From: Salvator merianae
Lineage: Eukaryota; Chordata; Lepidosauria; Squamata; Teiidae
Direction of reading: 5' to 3'
Assembly: GCA_003586115.2 (NCBI GenBank)
Contig: QVOM02000025.1
Span: forward strand, 81,400,879 to 81,464,878
DNA: 64,000 nt
In this document: piece after piece, positions 38,801 to 50,800 of the stretch
Numbering within the stretch: the stretch's first letter is position 1
How the letters are laid out: every line of letters starts with the position of its first letter
The notes under the pieces: generated by a model
What the model saw: only the letters and a program-made list of their open reading frames with translations
The model's database searches: none
Told to the model about the DNA's origin: nothing
Position numbers and translations under genes: made by a program

Positions 38801-41800
38801 GCATTTACATTAATAACAATTATTAACTAATTAATTACTTAACTATTAAATAGCTCAGAAACAAGAGCCAATCTGGCAAAACCGAAGACATATTCTTAAT
38901 CAGCACCGTGAACTTAATATAAAACCATTCAGACATTGTTGACACCAAAATCACTGTATACCAGTGTAATTTATGTATACCTGAGACACTTCTTTCCTAT
39001 GCTGTTAGTTCATCCCTGAAGAAAATGTGGAGAAGCTGTAACATTCTGATAGGAACAAAGTTCTGGCCATTGTGTATCATTTTGTGCCCAGCTACAATCT
39101 ACAGAACATAAGAAGAACCCTGCTGGATCAGGCCACAGCCCATCTAGTCCAGCATCCTGTTTCATACAGTGGCCCACAATTGCTTCTGGGAATTCTCAAG
39201 CAGAAGACAAAGACAAAATCTTCACCTGCTCTCAACTCCCTGCAAATGGCCTTTAGAGGAAGGCCTGTGTCTCCTGCCTGTGTCTCCAACCTGAAGGTGG
39301 TACCTAGACATGGATTCTAGTAGCTGTTGATAATTCTGTCTTCTGTGAATTTCTCTAACCCTTTCTTAAAGCTATTTAGGCTAGTTGGTGTCACCATCTC
39401 TACTGGTGGTAAATTCCATAAACCGATGACCCTCTGGATGAAAAAATACTTCCTCTTGTCACTCCTAACTCTCCTACCCATCAGCTTCATAGAGCAACCC
39501 CCGGTTCTCGTGCTGGATGACAAATAAAAGAATTTTTCTCTATCCACCTTTTCCACACCATGCATGATTCAATCAGGTAGCCAATTAAATGCTACCTCTC
39601 CAGGCTGAAGTGGCCTAGACGTTGCAACCTGTTATTCTGTAAGGGTAGTGTTCCACCCTCCTGATCATTCTGTTTGATGATACTGATGATAGTAACAGTA
39701 ATAAAAATACATAATTTGGAGCTAATTCTGATCAGAATTTAGTATTTGCGGAAGACCTCCATAGAACAAAATGCAGGAATCCTCAAAACAGGTCAATACA
39801 GGGTTACTTAGGGAGTCAATCCTTTTCATTATTTCAGTGACAATTCATATTTATGTTATATGTTTCTTTATCATTCCTTTTTGTTGACATGAGAGGGTTG
39901 AGGCATGCGTGGATGAATGAAAGAGTGTAAGAAATTCTGTAAAAAGAAAGAAAGAAACCACAAAACCAGAGAAGCAAAGCAAACTCCAAAGGAGGGTAGC
40001 AATCTAATTTATGTTGCTGCACCTAGATTATGTTTGCTGGAAACAAGCCACTGATTCTGAAAAGAAGCAGCAGCAGTAATGGCTCTCCTATTCACATCAT
40101 GGGCCAGAGCAAGCTCCTTTGAAAAGTCTTGACAGATGGGGGGAACAAGGCTACTGAATTAAACGTGACGCAAAAAACCTCTAGTGGCAACACCTGCTCC
40201 TAGGGGGCATTCTGCCCTCACAGAGGTCTCTTCCTTGGTTTCAAAGCACATCTAATATTTTATGAACAGAGCTCTTCTGCTGAATTATGTCTCTCCATCA
40301 CATTGTTTTTTGGAAGGTGCTGATGTATTTATTAAAAATTTCAAAACCGAGAATGGAGGGGAGTGGTTACAGAAGGCTTCCTGGGTTTGAATTGCAAACA
40401 CTGGCATTGCAGAAAGTGGCTACAAAGGCAAAATGCTTAGCGTAGCCTAATATTGCTTACCTGACTTTGTCAAGTGTGTAAAGTTTTGAAGTGATTTCCT
40501 TTCCATGCATTATAATGACTGCAAATTGTGAACAAAATCCAACTGTACACAAGAAAGAAGTTAATGGGATTTGTGTCTTCAGGGTATACCCAGCACTACA
40601 CAGGCTGCTGTTACAACTAGTTTACGTATGAAATGAATGAATTATCCAATATCATGTGTGATGCTGAGTTCTAAGCACAGCTGCTCAAAATGTAAATTTC
40701 ATATATTATTTCTACCTTCTTGGCTCAAGACCCCTACTGTGAGTATAAAGGCAGCTATGCCTCAGAGCTGCTGAGAGTTCATTTTTCAGGCCCACACTTC
40801 AAAACTATAAAAATCTTGAGAATATACAACATGAAAAGTTCTTTGTATGCAGCCACTTGACTTCCAGACATATACGCAGGAAACAGTCTTGGAAACGAGA
40901 TTGAAATGTTGAATTTCAAGGCTATATACTTTTAACAGCACTCAGGTTTTATTAATCCTAAACAACAAGGCAGGAGAAGAAATACTAAGAGGGAAGGAAA
41001 AAAAACTAGAAGAAAGAGCTCAGCGTTATTTCATATGGTCCATGTCAATATCAGGGGGAAATGGCATCTGAGTATGAAAAGCATATATGTCAAGTATATA
41101 CTGTAATGTTGAATGAATGCAAGCAGGATATCAAGCAGTGGTGTTAGAAGTATGTGAAGCAGAAGGCAGGAAGTAGAAAGTAAAGATGACAATAGATGAG
41201 CTTATGCAGAACAGTAAAGCAAGAAAAGCTAAGAAGGAAACAGGGAAAAGTGAGCTGGTTCAGGAGCAGCCTACCTGTCCAAGGTGATAATTCTCTCAGC
41301 AGCTGCCCCAATCAGCCTGACACTACCAGTGCCTCTACATGGAGGCCCATTTTTAGCACAGCCAGCCCCCTCAATTTGGCTTGCAATGGCTAAACAGTCA
41401 CTGAGAGTCCGATCAATAGGATGGTTGCCATCAGAGCAGGAATATCCCACTTTGCAATCTATGCACCCTGCCCCTTAATCTCAAGGTGGCAAGGGGAACC
41501 CCAGCAAGACTGATGTGGAAGAATGTTGAAATGTCCCCCACGAAGCAACAGATGGTCACCACACCAGTGACACAGAGGTGTGGTCCGAGAACCAGAGCTC
41601 TGTTTCCATGGTGAGACTTTACTACCTAGAGAAGCATGCAGAAAATTGTTAATTTGAAAATAATGCCAGTTGCACCATCCTGCAAACTGAAGATATATCA
41701 ACTGTGCATCAAAATTTCCCAACATCTGAAGAGCTTGACAAGGTAAGCTGCCTCTTAATTTTTAGGATACCTGAACCCTCAAATCATAACTTGCACAGAG

Positions 41801-44800
41801 CCAAGTTGAAAAGTTACCTGTCATCTTTATTGATCTGGTCCCCAAATCCCACAGTGTCAACAATGGTCAGCTTCAGACGGACATTGCTCTCCTGGAGTTC
41901 ATAACTCCTCGCTTTCAACCGCACACCAGGCTCGTTGTGAGTGGCTGGGTCACTTTCAAACTTGGTATTGAACAGTGTGTCCATGAGAGTTGATTTGCCA
42001 ATGCCTGTTTCTCCTGAAAAGATATAGACCGAGAATACAGCTAAGATCAGGGTATTTGCTTAATGAAACAATAGAATTCTAGAGTTACAGGGATGAGAAA
42101 ACCCCAGTGTTACACCGAAGGAGGTTGAATGAACTATTAGATTAAATGTACACTCTGCTCTGCTCTGCTCTGCTCTGCTCTGCAAATCCCGACTCTGCAA
42201 AGTAAACAACAGTGCCCCACAAATAAAGGCAGCTAGATAATGGAGGAAGGAAGAGGCTTCAATTAGGCTCTACACTTTGGTCCTAATCAGACTGCATAGC
42301 ATTTTACGGCTGCATGCAGCAATTTATGGCTGCCAATATGGCTGATCACATTGGTGGCATCTCCCTCTACAGTCATCAGAAGAACCACCTTGTCTGAGGG
42401 GAGTAGAAGAGAGTGAGCAAGCCGGGACGATCCTCCATCAGCTCCTAGCCATGGCCTTTCCTTTCCTCCGCTGTCATCAGAAGAGTCACCTAGCCTGAGG
42501 AGAGTGGAGGAGAAAGAGCAGGAAGGGAAGATCCTCCATCAGCTCCTAGCAGTGGCCCCTCCCTCCCTCAGTTGTCATCAGAAGAGCCATCTTGTCTGAG
42601 GGAACTGGAAGAGAAAGAGCAAGCTAGAAAGTTCCTCCATCAACTCTCAGCGGGGGCTCCTCCCTCCCTCAGCCCTTATCAATAGAGCCACCTTGCCTGA
42701 GGAGATCCCCTGTCAGCTCTATTTTTATGTGCATTTGATTTTTTTCTATTGTTGTTGCTGTTGTGTAAACCACTCTGGGACCTCATGGTGAAGATTAGTG
42801 TAGAAAAGTAGATAGATAAATAAATAACTAGCACAGGAGAGAGCATATGAAGTCCTGCAATATCCCCTTCTGTCCCTTTCAGCATCCCTGTAACACAGCG
42901 CTGATGACATGGTCATGTGATCCACGCGTCACAAGGACATACCCCTGCCACTTGAATAAGGCCATCAGATCATGGCCTTTGATCTCTTAAACCGCAATCT
43001 GATCCACTGTTCTGTGGTCCAGCTCAAAGTCTGATACTTAATAGCAGTATTAATTGCTTCTGCAAGGCACGGTGGGTTCTACAGCCTTCATGTTTATCAA
43101 CTGCAGCAAACAGCAAAACACACAAGAATTCTGTCATCAGCTGCTTGTTTTGAATATCAGAATGGATGGAGATCCTATCCTTTTACTTGAAAGTTTACTC
43201 CTAGTTCCTTCAAGCTGTTAGTTAGGGGAGGACAGAATCCCTTTGCTGATGATACTGCTGGAAAATTAGGAGGTTAAGAATTTTTTACCCGATCTGCTGC
43301 GAATGATGGAGTGCAGTTTTCTCTGCGTGGTTTTGCCATAATATGATAGGCAACTGTAAGTGTCCTTGTTTCATGTAATGGTTAACATGCAGGCTGCCTC
43401 CAGATAGTGAAAGGAAAATGTGGAATCTAGTTCAGATCCTGCATATTGCCCTTCACTGTCCCTGCTAGATAGCAGGAAAAATCACAGGGCAAGTGCAAGC
43501 CCTAATCTGTTTGGGCACTAGCTCCCACCATTACGTAGTGCGTACTTTCAGGTATTTCAATGGTGCAAAATACCCAGAAGTGCGCAATCACCCCCTGTAC
43601 ATGCCTGGCGGCCATTTTCAGCCCAGTTCTGGCCTGGTGCACTCACATTGCCCATTTCCAAGATGGCGGCTCCAGGGAACAAGCATCCAGAGGGGTAAGC
43701 CCATATTGCTCTTCTAGGCTGGGAGTCCTTTTTCCCAGAACAGCGAAACCGCAGGATTTCCCTTTTATACCCCGGGACTATGGTTGTAATTTCTACACAT
43801 CCTTGTGGCAATCCCAGTACAGCCCTGAGATTATTCCACGTTTTAGGCTCTGTCTAGATGTAACAGTAATTAAATGGTAATGCCTACTTTTTAAAATGTC
43901 TCTCCTCTTATAATCCTTTCCATCTAGGCCTTCCCAGTGCAAATGGTTTTCTTTTCCCCACTGTTTTTTAATCAAGTTTTAATGTTTTACTGTAAACTGC
44001 CTCGAGATTTTGCAATGGAAAGCGGCATAAAGTATTTTAAATAATCTATAGCAGCCTGGTTCTTTATCTCTACATTATTTCTAAAGGCCAGCCATTGGGT
44101 GACTGTGGGCAAAACAAGCAGCTCCGGTCATGTCCTCCGCGTGGGCCTCTATATGCAACTGGGGCCCTTTCTGCACTTGGCTTTATTGTGGATTATATCC
44201 CAGAATAGGGACCTTCTATGCACGTGCTAATGCAAACTATGAAAGGTCTTGCCCAGGGTCTACCATAGTCTGCACTAGCATGCAGATGGCAGGTCCCTAT
44301 TCTGAGATATAATCTGGAATAAGTCCAAGTGCAGAAAGGGCCTGGGTGACCACTGTAAGAACAGGCTTCTGCCCTAGATGCCTCACTGCTACAATTAATC
44401 AGGGCAGTTCTTATGTCCTCATTTACTCCAATATCTTGCATGGTTTGGCCTCTGTCTCAAGTCATGATCTATGCTGGGTTGGGGTGGACTTCTGAAGCAC
44501 GGCAGGAAAATTCAGTCAATGATCTAGGCTGAAGGTACTTTCCTTCACTGATTTGCCATTAATAGAGGCAGAGACCAGAGCTACCAATGTCAGACAATGC
44601 AGCTTTTGACCAGGGTTCCCCTAATCCCCAATCTTCCATAGACAACAATTAGTATACTTGGACAATGTGGTTTTGTATTGCATGGTCGTTTGCCAAAACC
44701 AGACCATGGCATAAAATATATTTATCTCCAACTTGCAGATATGGAAAGCGTGAGCAAAGGCCCTTTTGCATGGGCCCTTAATTCAGCTTAAGGGCCCATG

Positions 44801-47800
44801 TAGTACGCAGCTAGGCCTCATAAATCTGCTTGTTAATGCAGATCTATGAGGCCATGCCCCCCCACTAGTCCACTCTGTCTGCATTAGACAAAATGTGATC
44901 CTGATTAGGGAGGTCTTAATTAGGATCCCTGGTAGACCTGTTTAATCCGGTGTTCAAGATTACGAGATATGCGGTTCAATGGTGCACCCACTGATTCCAA
45001 GTAAAGGCAGGTAAGTGCAAAAAGGGCCAACAGCTTCAGACTATAGTCAAGACCAGATTTCCCTCACACTGCAATAATGTTAAGTGTTGAACTAGAGCAA
45101 CTGCTGTGATTGGAACACAGTTTCTCATTTTACAAGGGCCTTTCCCCCCCACTCAATTTTATATACATTTTTAAGCAAACTGATGGATCATTTTCCCAAC
45201 ACTCTTGATCATACAAACATAGCCTTAATAAAAATAACAAAAACACTAATGACCCAGCAACACCCATGTTTTAATTCACCTTCAATCCACCTTCAGAGTG
45301 AGAAAATACATCAGCAAAGTGATGGTCCATTTCCTTTCTTCATTATCTAACCCAAAAGGTGAATTTTGTGAGTTAGATAATGTTTAAGGAAAACTGCTAG
45401 TCACAATGCTGACAAGTTCTCCTACAATGAAAGTGAATTGAAGGTGGATTAAAATTTAGGAGTAGCTGGGCCCTAAGATGTTTCCGTCAATAAAGCACTA
45501 ATATAGAGGGCAGGAGCAAAAGTCATTCAAATTCAACATCCCCAAATGCTCAACAAGGCGTCTTTTGAAGTTGCAGACCTGGCATATAACAAAACACTTT
45601 GATAGGATAAATACATAGGGTGGCCATGCCAAGTTCAATTCTTTGTTTAACTGATGATGTTTATTTCTGACATTTCTAACCTCCCTCTCTTCTAACCTAC
45701 CTCCTCCTATTGCTTGTTACATTAATGAAGTTATATCGAGCCAAGCTCAAGTCACCACACATTATTCTCCAACTGTTTATTTTATCTTCACAACAACTCC
45801 TGAGAGCTGTGTCATCAAGCTTGCTTTCTCAGAAATGATGAAACACTCTAGTTTGCACTGTTTGACTTGCATAAAACACCCACAAATGCCCTGCGGTAAA
45901 AATAAAGAAAGTGCAATTAGCAATAAAAAAAAGTTTAAAATACCTTTGTTAAAAAATAAAACAACAGGTTTCTCTATCTTCCTCCATCTATTTTTAAATT
46001 ATAAGCCCTTTGGGGCAAGGATATATCCAATTATGCTTTATACAATGCCAACTAAGCTGAAATATAAAATCAATAAATCGCTCTCACCATCCACAGCTTG
46101 CTGAGATAATTATACCGATTAGATTTTGGACTGTGCATAATTACTCAGAATCCTTTTATTTAAGGACTAAGGGTGTGATCAGACACACTGAAAGGTGTGC
46201 CATCTGGACAAATTTGAGGCTATAGGGATAGACTTTGAATGTGCACCCCTTTCTCAGACAGCAAATAATCACTCCGAGGGTGACTCACTGTTTGGGTCAG
46301 ATTGGGCAGGAAGCTGTGGAGGCTCCTGTAGCCAATTCCTGCCTGGAAATTGCTGCTACAGACGGGCAGCCAAACAGGGCCATGGAAACCTGGCAAATGA
46401 CTAGCCAACCAGTGGGGAGCACTCATCTTCATGGAAGATGAAGATGAGGAAGAGGTAAGGCAGGTAGGTTTTAGGCAGTTATTTTGAAAACTGTGTGATG
46501 TATTTTTTTTTGCATCTATAGATGGAGAAATCCTTGCAAAAGTGATGATTGAAAAAAGCCACGTCTGATCGCACCCTGAATGAGCTTTCTACCAGAAAGC
46601 TCCCTTGCTTTGATTTTGGTTCTTCAGAAGTCATCAGGTGAAGAAAAGGCAACAGTCCCTTCTGGGTGGGCAGAGACACACTGAACTGCAAGAGGCCAAA
46701 AGAAACAGACAAAGGTACAAGGTATCACATACTCTTCTTCTCACTTTCACTTCATCTTTGCAGCAACCCAGTAAGGTAGTCCAAGGTCACCAAGTGTGCT
46801 TACTTGAGGAAATGGCAAACCCAGAGGGACTTACAGGTTCTAGTCTGACAGTCTAGCCATCAAACTACACTAGCTTTCAAAACACAGTATTACAAAGTAC
46901 ACAGATACCCTATACTTGCCTCTGTGCCATCATTTGCTCCATCTCCACTGAGACTACCTGGTGCCCCACAATTTACCAGCTTTCAATGGGTAATAGGCTT
47001 GCAGAATTACATGACTGCACTCCATATATTGTCTACAACCATTTAAACTGTGTGTGTGATCTAACTTTATTTTTGGAGGAAGTGAAAACTACACACTTGT
47101 GCTAGACTGAATCCTAACTTCATCTGTTTGAATTCTAACAGTGAATCTCAGGGTCTTCCCCATGCCATTCAAGATGCATCATGATTGGAGATCCCAAAAA
47201 TATGAACCCCAGATTAGCTGTCTGCCTAGGTTCTCTTGTGCATTGTGCCTCCTATTGATTGCTACATTAAAGAAGCTATATTAAGCCAAGCAGCATTTTC
47301 TGGTTGAAGAAAAAAGCCAGACTTTTCTCTGCCATTTGTTCCCACAACAACTTGTCCATTCCATTAGGCAGCTTTCTGTCAAATAGTAAATGACTTCCCC
47401 AACAGAGGGATAGTCATGCATCTGGTAATTGCTCTACCCCAGTTCTGCAATATTACTTCCGCACAGGGTTCCAAGAAGAAACCTAAGTCTTATAAACCAG
47501 CTGTGGATTTCAGCAAGCTGGAAGTAATGCTCTGCAGGACTTTTTTTTTTTTTTTTAAAAAGTGCAATGAAACTCCAGTTAATATTTTTTCTTTAAAAAG
47601 AAACAATGAAGCTAAATACTAAAGTTTCACTGTAAAAACAAACTGAGTTTCATATAAACAGTCAATAATGGGAATAAGGCTGGCCCTGCCAAGTGAAGGA
47701 CAGAGATCAACCACTCCATATTTGCACATCCAGAAATACTTTTCAGGGAATGCAAAAGAAGAAGTCGTAGGACGCTAACGGCCTGCTCACACTTTGTACT

Positions 47801-50800
47801 AGCAAGCGTCTGAAACGCTTGCTAGTAAAGTGCTTCTCCACTCTGCAGAGGCCCTTGCAACTGGGAGTAGAATGTCGCTGCTCCTGGTCACAACTAGCAG
47901 TGGAGCACAAATTAGTGCTCCACAGCATTACCAGGAGCTTCCTGGATCCTGCCATGGTAAGGATCGAGCACGGAGACCCTGCTGCTGTTAAGTATTACAG
48001 CCACACAGTGCAGATGGTGTCTGTGTTGCATGCTCAATACCATGTTAGAACAGGATAATTATCCAGTTCTAACACGCTAAGTGTGAAAAGGTCCAGAAAT
48101 GTACACATTGCATTAGGTTTTAAAAGTTTAAGTCAGTTTGTTTTACCTCTTTAAAAAAAAAATGCTGGCATATAAAAATCATTCTCAAGAGAGAGCAAAG
48201 CAGAGGTATTTGGTTGTTTCTGTTCTTGTTTGTATTCCACGGAAGAACTGAAGTTAAAGACACTAGACAACGTTGACTTCAACCTTTAAGTCAGTTCTGG
48301 TTGAATCTAAGAGCGATTCTGCACTGGCCGGTATACCAGACCAGCAAGCACACTAGGAGCCTCCCTTGTATATGCTGGTGCAGTCTAAGGGAGGCCCCAC
48401 CCCCAGGGGTGATCTAGGGGGCAGGGCCTAAGGAGGTGGGGCCTCTCTTGGGCTGCTACACCAGTGTGCAGAAGGGAGGCTCCTAGTACACTTGCTGGTC
48501 TGGTACACCGGCTAATGCAGAATCACCCTAGAAGGCAAAGCAACATAGGCAAGATCAACACAGGACCTTGAAGTTGCTGTGGGACTGTGCTGGAGGCACA
48601 CTGGAAGCACACTGTGCGGTCAAAGAGTCCTCCTAGGGTGTGGGATATGCACAATCCTGTACTCCCTGTGGCCTCTGCACTCATTAGAGCACTATAACGA
48701 TAAACCACGGGGAGAACTCTGACAGCACTCCCCCAGCAATTTACCTGTCTCGCAGCATGTGGACATACTCTTCTTCTTTGGAAAGCACAGGAAAATGGCT
48801 GACTTCGTGGCCATTACCTGGGCTCTCTAAAGTGGGCAGAAACACTGAATCGGGAAACAAAACATGAAACCATCACTGCAAGCGATCTCTTGCCAAATGA
48901 AGAGTGCTCAAGGAGCAATCTTCATTTACAAGGCAGATTCTGCTGCTGAGTGAAATCTGCCATAGATGCACAATCTTCACTAGACTACGGGGAAGGCATA
49001 GAAATCGGTGCTAAGAATAGAAATCAGCTTTCTGTAATTCTCAAAACAGAAAAAACATAACAGCAAAGGAAAACCAGAGTATGTAGGCAATGTCTAATTC
49101 AATGTGAGAAGCCTCGGGGCAGCTGCCCTTTCACAATGATCAAAAGCAGAACAAATTATATAAATCAGGAAATAAAATATCATTTGGGTGCAGAATTTGA
49201 TGTTATTTAGGAAAGGAAAATCAGAAACAAACCACTCCTAAAAGGTTTTCATTTAAACTAGGGGCTTTAATCCAGATTAAAGACCTATGCAGTTTGCATA
49301 TAGGCCTCCAGATTTGCAAGTTAATACAGATCTAGGAGGCCATGCCCCCCACTGGTCTGGCTCTGTCTGCATTCAACAGAATGTGATCCAAATTAAGGAG
49401 ACCTTAATCTGGATCACTGGTAGACCCACTTAATCTGGTCTATCAGTGGACCAGCGCGATCCTGATCCAAAACATTAGAACATACAGTGTTCAGGACTCC
49501 CAGGGGCACCATTCAGTGGTGATGCATAGTGCACTGTCGAAAAGCAGCGCCCTGAAGCCTCAAGGCTAAGAACTTCTGTTCCTGGCCCTCGGAAGGCATG
49601 GATGTGTGGCAGCAAGCCAATCTGGATCACTGCCATCAGTGCAGCTGATGCTGATCCCGCCCACACCTCCCCATAATCCAAATCTGTGGGCCAGGCTATT
49701 CCAACTTACGTAAGGTGAGTGCAGAAACGGCCCAGGATTCCGTAACAAAATAATGGCCCATTGAAATTAGAATATGGAGTTGTTTGCTTAGGAGCTTTTC
49801 TGACTTCCATGTTTGATACTTCAATGCAAACCTAAAAATACTTCAGGGGAAATTCCTGGGGAGTTGAGTAAATATGCAAAGTTTGGCATGGGTATGTCTC
49901 TCTCCATGCTAACAGATTTCCTTATGGTGTACTAAGAATGCAATTATTGCAGCTTTGAAACACAGGGTACATTCGTACATTCCGTGAAATGATGGGTCAA
50001 GTTCTGGATAGTAACCTAGCAATCTAAATGTAGCAGCCCATGGAGTGAGCAAAGTGGAAGATGACGACTGGACGCTGGTGTATCTCAGGCCACACACAGT
50101 AACAAAAACCCCAACAACATCTCTAAGGTGGTTCAGAAATGATTCAGAGATAATACTGTCATACATCAGAGTAGCCAGAGTGCTCATCCCACATCTGATG
50201 CACACTGAAGGCCAGAAAAAGCACTCCAAAAGTGCATTGGAGATGGACAGGAGATGGGATGGGATGAAAACATTAGTGCCAAATGCTACCACCTCCAATA
50301 TGCTTTTGCGGTGTTGGGGTTTTTTTGCACTGTGTGAACACAGGCACATCAGAGGAAGAAGGAGGGCTAGTAGTCATGTGAGCATCAACTGAATATATAC
50401 ATCTGCCTTTCAACATTAAATAAATAAATAGAAAATACTTGGCTTTGGAGGATCTGAACTCATGAATTCCTAAGACAGGCTTTCCACGAATATCCATTTT
50501 GACACTACTCTATGCCAGGAAGTAAAATGAGGAAAAAGATGTTCCTAAAATGCCCCTTTCAGAAGTTTATTTATGCTCCATACCCTGGTTGCCAGGACAC
50601 AGGCTAGCAGTCTCAAATTCAAGCACATCCATTAAATTCAGAGGTGTTGGCTTCTCTGTGTATACAGATGATGATTAACTTTAATCACCTTTCCTATAAT
50701 CAAATTGAGGTGTGCAATAGGTTATAAATGTACATAAAGGTAATAAATAATTATTCATTCCAGAAGTAGAGCTGGGAAACAGCTTTACCTCATGATTTTG

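Larger units (their letters stand above)
33748..41817 (-). other. SEPTIN11: intron 3 (8.1 kb)
   Basis: Holds an inverted L2, the CpG-rich inverted repeat, two CR1 tails and one hairpin MITE. 36380-38205 and 39605-41817 show nothing recognisable. Confidence 0.85.

Noticed and set aside
42345..42722. CRISPR-like array with 101-bp spacing
   Set aside because: The whole unit repeats without unique spacers, and the genome is vertebrate.
49909..50349. 146-residue minus-strand open frame
   Set aside because: Overlaps another open frame on the opposite strand, no domain, in the middle of intron 2.
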